Assembly (NCBI GenBank): GCA_046582185.1 | Contig: JAYGEX010000040.1 | Span: 199,810 to 263,809 of the forward strand | Length of the DNA stretch: 64,000 bases | Direction of reading: 5' to 3' | Source: GCA-002726655 sp046582185 | Lineage (GTDB): Bacteria; Pseudomonadota; Gammaproteobacteria; Pseudomonadales; Azotimanducaceae | Part shown: piece by piece, positions 1 through 8,022 of the stretch | Layout: every line of letters starts with the position of its first letter | Numbering within the stretch: position 1 is the first letter of the stretch | Made by a program: the position numbers and the translations under genes | Notes under the pieces: model-generated | Told to the model about the DNA's origin: nothing | Seen by the model: the letters and a program-made list of their open reading frames with translations, nothing else | Databases searched by the model: none

Positions 1-236
1 GCTTAAATCCACTTCCGGGTTATGGCTGGGGGCTGGGCGTCCGCATAATGATGGATACCGGCCAATCGCTGGCACTGACTGGCAAGGGTGAATTCGGATG
101 GGCTGGCGCCGCCAGCACTTACTTCTGGGTTGATCCCACGGAGCAAATGTTAGGCGTAATCATGACCCAATATCTGGGTTCAATGTTACCCATGTCGGAT
201 GATCTGCGTACCGCGGCTTACCAGATGCTGGAATAG
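1..236 (+). CDS. Beta-lactamase-family serine hydrolase, C-terminal end (partial)
   Basis: The reading frame is open from position 3 to the TAG at 234-236 and enters from outside the window. The visible end has a GYGWGLGVRI stretch, then GEFGWAGAASTYFWVDP and a C-terminal helix. This is the typical end of class C beta-lactamase / EstB-type esterases (PF00144), where a G-W-x-G-A segment forms the last active-site strand and the substrate is an ester or amide. The catalytic Ser-x-x-Lys lies outside the window, so activity and substrate cannot be judged. It converges with the leftward aminoacylase-like gene whose stop is 68 bp away. Confidence 0.75.
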   Translation, partial: LNPLPGYGWGLGVRIMMDTGQSLALTGKGEFGWAGAASTYFWVDPTEQMLGVIMTQYLGSMLPMSDDLRTAAYQMLE

Positions 237-304
237 CCTAGAATAAAGTAGCCAGATCTTGTGTAAAAAGAAACCTTGGTGTATTGCCTGACGGAACGTT
301 ACAC

Positions 305-1870
305 CTATCGTCGCCTGACAATCAACCCAGGCCTCGCACCAGTCTCCTTACCCTCTTCCCAAACAAGCTCACCATTCACCCAAACCGCCTTTACCCCGGT
401 TGAATATTGCAGCGGATCATCAAATGTCGCATGGTCAGCTATCATATCAGCGTCAAATACCACGACATCCGCAGCATAACCCTGCTTAATCTCACCTCGA
501 TGACTAATACCTAAACTACTTGCGGTTAGGCTCGTCATTTTTCTAATCGCCTCGGACAAAGAAAGTACCTCTTTCTCACGAACATAATGCGCCAGCACTC
601 TTGCAAACGAACCTTGCCCTCTGGGGTGCCTTCCATCAATGCCACCATCGGTGGTAATCGACGTATAAGGCCACCTCATGAAATTCGTAATATCCTGCTC
701 GCCAATATTCCGGCCGATAATACTCTCGTACAGATCCTCCTTTTCTGCAGCCTGCAATAGCGTCATCAACAAATCCACTGGGTCTACATTTTTAGTAATG
801 GCTATCTCTTCCAAAGTCTTTCCAACATATTCGGGGCGACCATCATAGTGAGCAAAAATGATAGTTGATGGAGCAGCAATGGATGTTAAGGCGTACGCTG
901 CGGCTGCCCGATCATAATAATCTCGCGAGGGAATAAGAATCGACAAGGTACTTTGCCAACCATCATAAGGATAAATATCTGCGGTAATGTCCAGACCCTG
1001 CTCGCGCGCAGAACTGAGTTTGTTAATAAACTCCACTGACGAACCATGCAGTTCAAACATCGCCAGTTTGATATGGCTAATATTCACTGAAATTTTGGCT
1101 TCCCGGGCGACAGTGAATACCTCATCGAAAGCTTCTGTAACCTTAACGTCTTCACTCCTGATATGGCTTGAATACTTACCACCTGCGGCTGACGCAATCC
1201 TGGCAAGCGCGACCACTTCATTGATGGTGGAATAGATGGCAGGTTCATATTCGAGGCCAGTCGATAAACCCAGGGCCCCGGCTCTTAGATCGGATGTTAG
1301 CAACAGCCCCATCCTGACAATTTCAGCTTCCGTTGCCGGACGCTTAAAATCATCACCCATCACTTGCGAGCGGTAATTATTATGGGGACCAAAATAGCCT
1401 AGATTTATGGCCGCCGGGTTTCTTTCGAAATGGGCCATGTTATCGGCTATGGAAATATAATCGTCACCAAACTTCGAGCTAAATCCATCCAACCCGCTGA
1501 TGATTGTCGTTATTCCCTGGGCCAACACGCTTGCCGGGGCTGGTTGCTGCATCAGCTTGCTGTCATGATGGCTATGAGGATCAATGAAGCCAGGGGACAG
1601 AACCATCCCCTTCGCATCCCAAATTTTTTCACCTTCCATGGCAGAAACAGAACCTGTGGAACCGATAACAATGGCTGTGATAACACCATTTCGTAACCTT
1701 ATGTCACCGGCATAAGCTTCTGCCCCGGTACCGTCATAGATCAGGGCGTTAGTTATTAACCAGCTTGTAGAAGTCTCCTCCGGACCTATTTCAACTTCCG
1801 TGATTGAACAGGAAGAAGTCAATGCCCAAGAAATGACTAGTACCAAAAATAATCTATACTTCCCAAGCAC
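305..1870 (-). CDS. N-acyl-D-amino-acid deacylase family lipoprotein (amidohydrolase)
   Basis: 521 residues. The N-terminus is a lipoprotein signal (hydrophobic LFLVLVISWAL followed by lipobox LTSSC, Cys about 21), so the enzyme is probably tethered in the periplasm. The metal-binding GFIDPHSHHD motif at about residues 95-105 and the late TTDGGIDGRHPRGQG segment match the D-aminoacylase/amidohydrolase 3 family, which hydrolyses N-acyl-D-amino acids or similar amides using zinc. Length is normal for the family. It is the last gene of a leftward cluster, 123 bp after the cysteine synthase. Lipidation is less usual in this family. The true substrate is unknown; dihydropyrimidinase-like activity is an alternative. 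Confidence 0.85.
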   Translation of the reverse strand: MLGKYRLFLVLVISWALTSSCSITEVEIGPEETSTSWLITNALIYDGTGAEAYAGDIRLRNGVITAIVIGSTGSVSAMEGEKIWDAKGMVLSPGFIDPHSHHDSKLMQQPAPASVLAQGITTIISGLDGFSSKFGDDYISIADNMAHFERNPAAINLGYFGPHNNYRSQVMGDDFKRPATEAEIVRMGLLLTSDLRAGALGLSTGLEYEPAIYSTINEVVALARIASAAGGKYSSHIRSEDVKVTEAFDEVFTVAREAKISVNISHIKLAMFELHGSSVEFINKLSSAREQGLDITADIYPYDGWQSTLSILIPSRDYYDRAAAAYALTSIAAPSTIIFAHYDGRPEYVGKTLEEIAITKNVDPVDLLMTLLQAAEKEDLYESIIGRNIGEQDITNFMRWPYTSITTDGGIDGRHPRGQGSFARVLAHYVREKEVLSLSEAIRKMTSLTASSLGISHRGEIKQGYAADVVVFDADMIADHATFDDPLQYSTGVKAVWVNGELVWEEGKETGARPGLIVRRR

Positions 1871-1993
1871 TATTTTCTCCTGTGTCCAATCCCTGCTAAA
1901 CCTTTCGAAGACTCACCAGCAAGCCTGCGTTGAACACAGCCTGCTTAAACCTGAAATCTGGGCGCTAAGGGGAAGAAAAAATACAGTTCTTTG

Positions 1994-2950
1994 CTATTTC
2001 TGCTCAGCTAGCCACTCGTCATCACTCTCCTCAGATATACCTTCGAACAGGGGTGTCGACAGATATCGTTCACCTGTGTCTGGCAACATCACACAAAAGG
2101 TGCTATTCGCTGGAGCTTCCTCTGCCAAAATCAGCGCGGCTTTCATGGTTGCGCCAGAGGAGATTCCACAGAAAATACCTTCGTCAGTAGCAAGTTGGCG
2201 CGCTGTGGCAATCGCATCATCGTCTTTAATGGGCACCATTTTATCAATGATGTCAGCATTCAAAACTTCAGGTATAAAATCAGGCGTCCAGCCCTGAATC
2301 TTATGAGGTGCCCAATCACTTCCCGATAGCATTGCGGCAGCTTCGGGTTCAGCCCCAACAATTGTGATCTGTGGTTTTGCCAACTTCAGGACTTCACCTA
2401 CACCTGTAATCGTGCCGCCCGTTCCCCATCCGCTGACGAAGTAATCGAGATCCCTGCCAGCGAAGTCTCTCAGGATTTCTGGTGCGGTGGTATTACGGTG
2501 ATAGGCTGGGTTCGCTGGGTTCTCAAATTGTCTCGCAAGAAACCAACCATGTTCTTTAGCGAGTTGTTCTGCACGGACGACCATGCCGGTGCCTTTCTCT
2601 GCTGCAGGTGTCAGAATGACCTTCGCGCCAAGTGCCTTCATAATTATTCGGCGCTCAACTGAAAACGTTTCAACCATCGTGGCAACAAAGGGATATCCTT
2701 TCGCTGCACATACCATCGCAAGCGCAATACCCGTATTACCTGAAGTGGCCTCGATAACAGTTTGTCCCGGTCGCAACGTCCCTCTTTTTTCTGCATCCTC
2801 AATAATCGCTATCGCCAAACGATCCTTAACTGATGCGAGGGGGTTAAACGATTCAATTTTTACATAGATATTCTGGTTCACCGGCCCCATCTTGTTGATT
2901 TTAACAACCGGGGTATTACCGATCGTGTCGAGAATGCTGTTGTAGATCAT
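1994..2950 (-). CDS. cysK: Cysteine synthase (O-acetylserine sulfhydrylase)
   Basis: 318 residues, the usual size for the PLP fold-type II OAS sulfhydrylases. The PLP lysine lies in ASVKDR (Lys about 42). The substrate loop TSGNTG is at 69-74, the phosphate-binding GTGGT at 176-180, and GISSG occurs near 265. The reaction makes cysteine from O-acetylserine and sulfide in the cytoplasm. It sits 69 bp downstream of the nitroreductase in a leftward cluster of flavin enzymes, with no serine acetyltransferase partner in the window, so a specialised role (for example handling released sulfide) is possible but only inferred. CysM or cystathionine beta-synthase-like activity cannot be excluded. Confidence 0.9.
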   Translation of the reverse strand: MIYNSILDTIGNTPVVKINKMGPVNQNIYVKIESFNPLASVKDRLAIAIIEDAEKRGTLRPGQTVIEATSGNTGIALAMVCAAKGYPFVATMVETFSVERRIIMKALGAKVILTPAAEKGTGMVVRAEQLAKEHGWFLARQFENPANPAYHRNTTAPEILRDFAGRDLDYFVSGWGTGGTITGVGEVLKLAKPQITIVGAEPEAAAMLSGSDWAPHKIQGWTPDFIPEVLNADIIDKMVPIKDDDAIATARQLATDEGIFCGISSGATMKAALILAEEAPANSTFCVMLPDTGERYLSTPLFEGISEESDDEWLAEQK

Positions 2951-3019
2951 GTGGCTGCTCCAATGTGGCTGTACAGTATTTTACGTTCAGCTTAGGAAAT
3001 TATTTAATGGTGTCGAGAG

Positions 3020-3679
3020 TTAGTTCGCCTGGTAGCCATTTCCCCAGCTATCAAGATAAGCGATCTTACTGACCGGACGACGAGTAATGGGGCCATGGCC
3101 CTTCAACACTGGATAACCAATAGGTATATGGGCGCAGGTACCCCATTCTTCGGGAATATCCAACAGCGTCTTGACCTCCTTCTCCTTGTAGCAGAGCAAA
3201 GTCGTTAGCACGCAGCCAAGGCCTTCCGCCCGACAAGCAAGCATGGTATTTTGAACGGCCGTATATACAGAACCGCCACCAACAACCGAGGGTCGATCAA
3301 GGTCAGCATCGGTAATTGCCATATGGTCCGCATTGAAGCAGAAAATCAACATAGCGGGCGCTTCCCCAAGATGATTCGCAAGGTAGTCTCCGGCTTTTAA
3401 CATTTTCGCTGCGGCTTCACCTGCAGCCTCCGGCATTTTATCCAGGCCTTTACGCATTACAGCTGTGTATTTATGCCATTCCTCATAATACCAATGTTGA
3501 ATTTTTAGCAGTTTATCTGAATCCTTCACCACCAGAATCCGAAAGGGCTGAACATTGCCACCCGTGGGCGCCCAGGCTGCCGCCTGCAGCACTCTTTCGA
3601 GGACATCATCGTCAATGGGATCAGGCTTCAACCGCCTGACTGCACGTAAACTGCTCATTGCTTCATATAGATCAACCAT
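3020..3679 (-). CDS. Nitroreductase family protein
   Basis: 219 residues, FMN-dependent nitroreductase fold. The N-terminal segment with SLRAVRRLKPDPI followed by AAAWAPTGGNVQPFR is the classic FMN-phosphate binding start. The middle AVQNTMLACRAEGLGCVLTT and the terminal IPIGYP are family signatures. These enzymes reduce nitro groups, quinones or flavins with NAD(P)H. The start is only 4 bp from the stop of the upstream luciferase-like gene, so the two are co-translated. The context suggests it supplies reduced flavin, or acts next in a catabolic route, together with the monooxygenase and the acyl-CoA-dehydrogenase-like flavoprotein. The substrate is not known. Confidence 0.88.
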   Translation of the reverse strand: MVDLYEAMSSLRAVRRLKPDPIDDDVLERVLQAAAWAPTGGNVQPFRILVVKDSDKLLKIQHWYYEEWHKYTAVMRKGLDKMPEAAGEAAAKMLKAGDYLANHLGEAPAMLIFCFNADHMAITDADLDRPSVVGGGSVYTAVQNTMLACRAEGLGCVLTTLLCYKEKEVKTLLDIPEEWGTCAHIPIGYPVLKGHGPITRRPVSKIAYLDSWGNGYQAN

Positions 3680-3683
3680 GGTC

Positions 3684-4613
3684 TTATCCTGTTTCCTGTT
3701 TAATTAGGCGGCACACTTCGGCGACTTTCTCAATTTCTGTTTCATCATCGACTGCACAAGGTTTGATATTTAAAATGCTGGCGCCCTTTTCAACATAAGG
3801 TATCAGAAACTCAGCCACCTCTTCCGGGCAGCCATAGGGGCTGTATTTTTCGAAGGCCTCAAATGGCAGATGATAGAAATGCTGCATTTCTTTCGCCAGT
3901 ATTTCCCGGGCGCGAGCTTTGTCATCGCCAAAGCCAACCCATACCTGCATACCATGGGTCCACTCCTGTTTGTCACGACCTGCGGCTAATGCAAGTTCAC
4001 TCACCTCGGCGGTCGCTTCGGTAAAACGACGTGGTGAGCACCAAACACCCAACCATCCATCTGCGTATGTAGCGGTTCTTTTTAGTGCCGCATTCGATCT
4101 GCCGCCGATAACAATCGGTATCTGCGGGCTCGGTGCAGGCAAAATCTGCGCATCATCAAAATCGAAAAAATGACTGTGATGACTATATTTTTCCCCTTGT
4201 AACAGGTGATTTAATACCTCGAGGCATTCGTTAGTTCTCTTGCCTCGTGTGGATGGATCAACGCCGCACACTTCCATCTCGTGCCTGTCCTCGCCGCCAA
4301 TGCCAACCCCCAGGATTATTCTGCCAGGCGCCGACAGGCTCAAGGAAGATAGCTGCCTGGCAACGAGAACCGGGTGCCTGAGGGCCAGGAGGTAGACACC
4401 AAGAAATATCTTTATATGACCATTCATCGCCGCAAGCGTCGCAGCATTTATCAAGCCATCCATGCCAGCGCCATTATGAAAGCTAACATGGTCGGCAATG
4501 AACAAATGATCAATCGGCGATTGGCCAACAAGATCCATTAATTTCTGGCGTCTCTCATAATCACCCGACAACATTTTAGGCGATCCAATGGTTCCAATAA
4601 TTAAATCAGGCAT
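3684..4613 (-). CDS. Luciferase-like flavin monooxygenase (LLM class)
   Basis: 309 residues with a bacterial-luciferase-like TIM barrel. Visible family marks are LIGTIGSPK at the start, the HLFIADHVSFHNG strand, GRIILGVGIGG at about 95-105 and PQIPIVIGGRSNAAL at about 160. Members oxidise aldehydes, ketones, sulfonates or other organics with FMNH2 or F420. No F420 biosynthesis genes are seen here, so FMN is the better guess. It lies 15 bp after the acyl-CoA-dehydrogenase-like gene and 4 bp before the nitroreductase, clearly one operon. It is one of four luciferase-like genes in the window. Confidence 0.87.
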   Translation of the reverse strand: MPDLIIGTIGSPKMLSGDYERRQKLMDLVGQSPIDHLFIADHVSFHNGAGMDGLINAATLAAMNGHIKIFLGVYLLALRHPVLVARQLSSLSLSAPGRIILGVGIGGEDRHEMEVCGVDPSTRGKRTNECLEVLNHLLQGEKYSHHSHFFDFDDAQILPAPSPQIPIVIGGRSNAALKRTATYADGWLGVWCSPRRFTEATAEVSELALAAGRDKQEWTHGMQVWVGFGDDKARAREILAKEMQHFYHLPFEAFEKYSPYGCPEEVAEFLIPYVEKGASILNIKPCAVDDETEIEKVAEVCRLIKQETG

Positions 4614-4628
4614 AAGTATTCCAGGGAT

Positions 4629-5750
4629 TTACAAAAGTGATCTGGGAGGCAGGCCCAATTCAACGCGACCAGTAACTTCATATACAGGCGTCGCCACCAT
4701 TATGTGCTGCGTAGTCACGTGGACATCGCGAAAACACTGCTGCAAAACATTGTTTTCATAAATGGATGAACCACCTCCCGCCTGGTAAAGGCGATCAACT
4801 GCTGCAACCGACCGGTGTGTCGCGTTCACAGCCGCCAGTCTCAGATTGGCTTTAACTTCGGTGTTGAGTCTCTCGCCCGTTGCTGCAATAGACCAGGCCT
4901 CATCGACAGCTGCCCTCATAAATGCTTCAGAAGATCTAAGATCTGCAACGGATTTAGCCACGTCTGACTGAATCGAGGAGCGTTCAACCAGCGACCTGTT
5001 TGATCCCGTGGCTTTCTTCTCCATCGCCATTGCCTTAAAAGCTGCCAGGGCTCGATAGCCAATGCCCAGACTGACACTGGATACCCCAAGGGCGAGAAGG
5101 CCCAGCATTGGGAACTGATAAAGCGTCTTTCTTATTCGTGTTCGACCACCCAGGATGACGGACCTTCCCTCAGGCACAAATTGCTCTTTGACATTAAAAT
5201 GATGACTGCCAGTACCGCACAATCCGGAAACATACCAGGTATCTTCAATCTCAACCTCTGAGGCCTTAAACATCATGAGATGTAGTTCTGGCGCCCCATT
5301 ATCATTGACCTGTTGTTCATCCCCATCAAATATAAAGCAACCACCGGTAATCCAGTCAGCATTCTGGCAACCGCTTGCAAACGGCCATCTGCCGGTAACC
5401 GAAAAACCACCCTCTACCTTAGTGGCCCGACCCATTGGCGCTGTGACACCAACAGTTAATACCCCAGGTGCTGAGCCATATATTTCTTTGGCAAATTTCT
5501 CTGGCAGCGACGCAGAAAGTAAACCCGTTGTTGCGCCAATCATGACATTCCATCCAGCTGAGCCATCGCCTGTTGCAAGGGTTCGTAAGACGTCAATAAA
5601 TACATTGGGATGAACTTCGCCGCCGCCATATTCTTCGGGAACAAGCATATGAAAGAAGCCAAGTTCGGAAAATTGTCGGGCTACATCGGCAGAGAGACGC
5701 CTTTCACGCTCAAACCGGGCTGAATATTGTGGCAGTTTAGCGGCCCACAA
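4629..5750 (-). CDS. Acyl-CoA-dehydrogenase-like flavin monooxygenase (HsaA/DszC type)
   Basis: At least 373 residues. The segment with LGFFHMLVPEEYGGGEVHPN, the central GSAGWNVMIG and the C-terminal YQAGGGSSIY then CFRDVHVTTQHIMVA place it in the acyl-CoA dehydrogenase fold branch that includes two-component hydroxylases such as HsaA and DszC. These use reduced flavin from a partner reductase. Start choice is a problem. The listed start is a TTG, but the same frame stays open upstream to about 5850 and encodes family-like sequence (REVEEQLLHQAN) with no ATG, GTG or TTG. An ATG at 5856-5854 is in another frame. It heads the leftward operon, divergent from gntR. Whether the substrate is a CoA ester or a free aromatic is unknown. 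Confidence 0.8.
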   Translation of the reverse strand: MWAAKLPQYSARFERERRLSADVARQFSELGFFHMLVPEEYGGGEVHPNVFIDVLRTLATGDGSAGWNVMIGATTGLLSASLPEKFAKEIYGSAPGVLTVGVTAPMGRATKVEGGFSVTGRWPFASGCQNADWITGGCFIFDGDEQQVNDNGAPELHLMMFKASEVEIEDTWYVSGLCGTGSHHFNVKEQFVPEGRSVILGGRTRIRKTLYQFPMLGLLALGVSSVSLGIGYRALAAFKAMAMEKKATGSNRSLVERSSIQSDVAKSVADLRSSEAFMRAAVDEAWSIAATGERLNTEVKANLRLAAVNATHRSVAAVDRLYQAGGGSSIYENNVLQQCFRDVHVTTQHIMVATPVYEVTGRVELGLPPRSLL

Positions 5751-5965
5751 ATTTGCCTGATGTAAAAGTTGTTCTTCAACTTCTCTTGTTGAAGAAGGGC
5801 TTTTTGGTGAAGATTTGTTTTGAGGAGACTTAGAGACGATAGCTACCTTGAATCATGTCTGTTGATTATTATTTGCCACGGATAATACCCACTTATCTAC
5901 ACAGTGCATACCATACCCCGGAAGGTAGAGGGGTATTCATCAAAGTGTTAGTCATCAATTTTTAC

Positions 5966-5993
5966 TTGATCGATCCACCAACATTCATATAAT
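5966..5993 (+). promoter_or_regulatory. Probable sigma-70 promoter of the gntR-RND operon
   Basis: TTGATC (5966-5971), a 16-bp spacer, and a perfect TATAAT (5988-5993) lie 88 bp ahead of the gntR start. The first operator repeat starts on the last base of the -10 box, so a bound repressor would cover the transcription start. This is the normal layout for negative autoregulation. Seen directly in sequence; promoter activity is inferred. Confidence 0.6.
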
Positions 5994-6045
5994 GGTCAGA
6001 CCAAATTGGTATAACCACATTGGTCTGGTCACTTTGGTCTGATCA
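5993..6045. promoter_or_regulatory. Array of four GntR/FadR-type operators with 14-bp spacing
   Basis: Four 11-bp sites start at 5993, 6007, 6021 and 6035, exactly 14 bp apart. The first two are perfect TGGTnnnACCA palindromes (TGGTCAGACCA and TGGTATAACCA). The third (TGGTCTGGTCA) and fourth (TGGTCTGATCA) each differ at one position of the right half. TGGTnnnACCA is the known consensus of FadR-subfamily GntR regulators. The array overlaps the downstream edge of a TATAAT box and lies just ahead of a GntR gene, so autorepression of the gntR-MFP-RND operon is the likely role. Control of the divergent operon is also possible. Confidence 0.75.
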
Positions 6046-6080
6046 AATCCACATACATCAACACAAGTATCCTAAATCAT

Positions 6081-6806
6081 ATGAGCCATTCCAAAGCCGT
6101 AGAAATATCCGACATATTGCGGGACGAAATCCTGAGAGGCCAATACCGTGCCGGGGAACGCCTGCCGTCTGAGCGTGATCTTTCAGCGCGATTTGAAGCC
6201 AACCGCGGCGCAATTCGCGAAGCCATTAAAAAACTCGAACAGCTAGGCATCGCTGATGTTCAACCAGGTGGCGTCAGAATTGTACCTATTAAAGACGCTA
6301 CCCTTGAAGTGATCGGCCATCTTATGGATTTAGACGAAATACCCAGACCGATACTGGTGGCCCAGCTATTCGAAGTCTTCGGCGCAATGATGTCTCTTTC
6401 CGCACGATCTGCGATAGAAATTGCCAACGAAAGCCAGATCACAGACATGCGGAAAATCGTGACCAAACTCACCGAGAATATCGATTCACCCGAGGATTAT
6501 CATAACGGTTGGCGAGAACTCTCCATTATGTTCACTGAGATTAACGACAATCTTATTCTTCGATTGATGAGTAATGGTCTGAAAACACAATTCGTTGGTC
6601 GCCTTGAACGAATGGGCCTTAGCCCAGTGATCAATAAAGAGGGCGATAAAATATTCTTGAAGCTAATCGATGAAGCAATTCAAAAACGGGACCCACAGAA
6701 GGCCAGTAACGCAATTATCGGTCGTTTCGATTTACTGAAAACAAGTTTCCTCGAGGCACTGACGAATGAAGAAGCTTCAGGAACAAGGAGTGCAAGCAAT
6801 GCCTAA
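6081..6806 (+). CDS. GntR-family transcriptional regulator (FadR-type)
   Basis: 241 residues. The N-terminal winged helix (residues 5-75) has the GntR signature AGERLPSERDLSARFEANRG followed by AIREAIKKLEQLG. The rest is an all-helical effector-binding domain of the FCD/FadR kind. The ligand is not known; acids or fatty acyl compounds are usual in this family. The stop (TAA 6804-6806) overlaps the next gene by 8 bp, so regulator and efflux pump are co-translated. Four palindromic sites upstream match the DNA consensus of this family, supporting autoregulation in response to a pumped or catabolised compound. Confidence 0.9.
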   Translation: MSHSKAVEISDILRDEILRGQYRAGERLPSERDLSARFEANRGAIREAIKKLEQLGIADVQPGGVRIVPIKDATLEVIGHLMDLDEIPRPILVAQLFEVFGAMMSLSARSAIEIANESQITDMRKIVTKLTENIDSPEDYHNGWRELSIMFTEINDNLILRLMSNGLKTQFVGRLERMGLSPVINKEGDKIFLKLIDEAIQKRDPQKASNAIIGRFDLLKTSFLEALTNEEASGTRSASNA

Positions 6807-8022
6807 GTCCCAAAGTCCCGTCATCAAGGGAGTGATAACTTTTGCCATCATCATTTTTTCCGGTGCAATAGCATATGTGTTGAACGCGACTGCACCAGTT
6901 GCTGAACAAGTTGAAGCTGAAGAAGTGGCAATAGCTATCAGGGTATTGCGCGTCACGAAGCAAGACATGCGTCTGGAAGTCCAATCACAGGGAAACGTAC
7001 TCCCCAGAATTCAAAGCGAGCTCATTCCTGAAGTCAGCGGGCGCATCAAATGGACATCGCCGAACCTGGTACCTGGCGGGCTGTTTAAAAAAGATGAGAT
7101 TCTGCTAAGCATCGATGATCGTGATTACAGATCTATTGTTGGTAGGAGCCAGGCTGGTGTGACCCGCGCAAAAGCTGAGGACGAGCACGCTCGATTTGAG
7201 CTCAAGCGGTTACGTGAACTAGTAAAAAACGAATTGATCAGCCAGGCATCTCTGGAATCTGCCCTCAGAACACAACGTATCGCCGAAGCGGCATTGCTTG
7301 ATGCGAGAATCTCACTGGAACAAGCGCAGCGGGATTTGTGGAGAACTGAAATTCGTGCACCTTACGACGGCTTGGTCAGGTCAGAAAATGTCGATCTCGG
7401 GCAGTTCATCAGCCGTGGAAAAGCAGTCGCGTCAATCTATGCGAGTGATTCTGTTGAAATCCGACTTCCTGTTGCCGACAACCAGCTCGCTTATCTGGAT
7501 TTACCGCTGGGATATCGCGGTGAATTAAAGAACGACCTGGCACCGGAAGTTGTTCTCTTTACGACCTACGGCGGTCAGGAATATGAATGGATCGGCAGGT
7601 TAGTCCGTACTGAAGCGGAGATCGACTCGAGAAGCCGCATGGTTAATGTGGTAGTAAGAGTCGACAATGACGGCACAAGCAAACAACCGCCTCTGCCAAT
7701 CGGTCTGTTTGTGGCGGCTTCGATCAAAGGCCGAACCGTTGAAAATATCGTTAGCTTGCCCAGATCAGCGCTCAGAAACCAGGATCAGGTACTCATCGTC
7801 GACAAGGATAACAGGCTTCACTACAGACCAGTGAAAGTCATGAGATTTGAACGAGAAAATGTGATTATCAGTGCAGGTCTTGAAGACGGGGAAATCGTCA
7901 ACGTATCACCCATCCAGACGGTGATTGATGGCATGCGTGTAAAGCCTATTTTCCCGGCGCCAAACGAAGGCAAGAAAGCTCGATCAACTGCAAGCCTAAA
8001 ATCGGAGACAGGTGATGCATAG
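6799..8022 (+). CDS. RND efflux periplasmic adaptor (membrane fusion protein)
   Basis: About 407 residues from the ATG at 6799, chosen over the upstream ATG at 6766 because AAGGAG (6785-6790) sits 8 bp ahead of it. One N-terminal membrane anchor (VITFAIIIFSGAIAYVL) is followed by a biotinyl-lipoyl half (QSELIPEVSGRIKW), a helical hairpin with QASLESALRTQRIAEAALLD, the second lipoyl half (WRTEIRAPYDGLVRSENVDL), and beta-barrel domains. It links the inner-membrane pump to an outer-membrane channel. No TolC is in this operon; the only TolC gene in the window (29-30 kb) is broken, so the pump must borrow one from elsewhere. Confidence 0.9.
   Translation: MPKSQSPVIKGVITFAIIIFSGAIAYVLNATAPVAEQVEAEEVAIAIRVLRVTKQDMRLEVQSQGNVLPRIQSELIPEVSGRIKWTSPNLVPGGLFKKDEILLSIDDRDYRSIVGRSQAGVTRAKAEDEHARFELKRLRELVKNELISQASLESALRTQRIAEAALLDARISLEQAQRDLWRTEIRAPYDGLVRSENVDLGQFISRGKAVASIYASDSVEIRLPVADNQLAYLDLPLGYRGELKNDLAPEVVLFTTYGGQEYEWIGRLVRTEAEIDSRSRMVNVVVRVDNDGTSKQPPLPIGLFVAASIKGRTVENIVSLPRSALRNQDQVLIVDKDNRLHYRPVKVMRFERENVIISAGLEDGEIVNVSPIQTVIDGMRVKPIFPAPNEGKKARSTASLKSETGDA

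Larger units (their letters stand above)
5751..6080. promoter_or_regulatory. Divergent control region between the catabolic operon and gntR-RND operon
   Basis: This 330 bp region contains probable uncalled coding sequence of the leftward flavoprotein (5751 to about 5850). It also contains a 7-bp inverted repeat ATACCCC/GGGGTAT (5913-5919 and 5930-5936, 10-bp spacer), and a promoter plus operator array next to gntR described separately. The leftward promoter is not obvious. The inverted repeat could be an operator or a leader hairpin for the leftward transcript; the sequence alone does not decide. Confidence 0.5.

Noticed and set aside
1800..2297. Plus-strand 165-residue ORF over the aminoacylase start and cysteine synthase
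   Set aside because: It lies opposite two clear genes and shows no domain; it is a shadow.
5913..5936. ATACCCC/GGGGTAT inverted repeat as a transcription terminator
   Set aside because: There is no T-run on either side and it lies in a region that should be a promoter zone, so it is kept only as a possible operator or leader hairpin.
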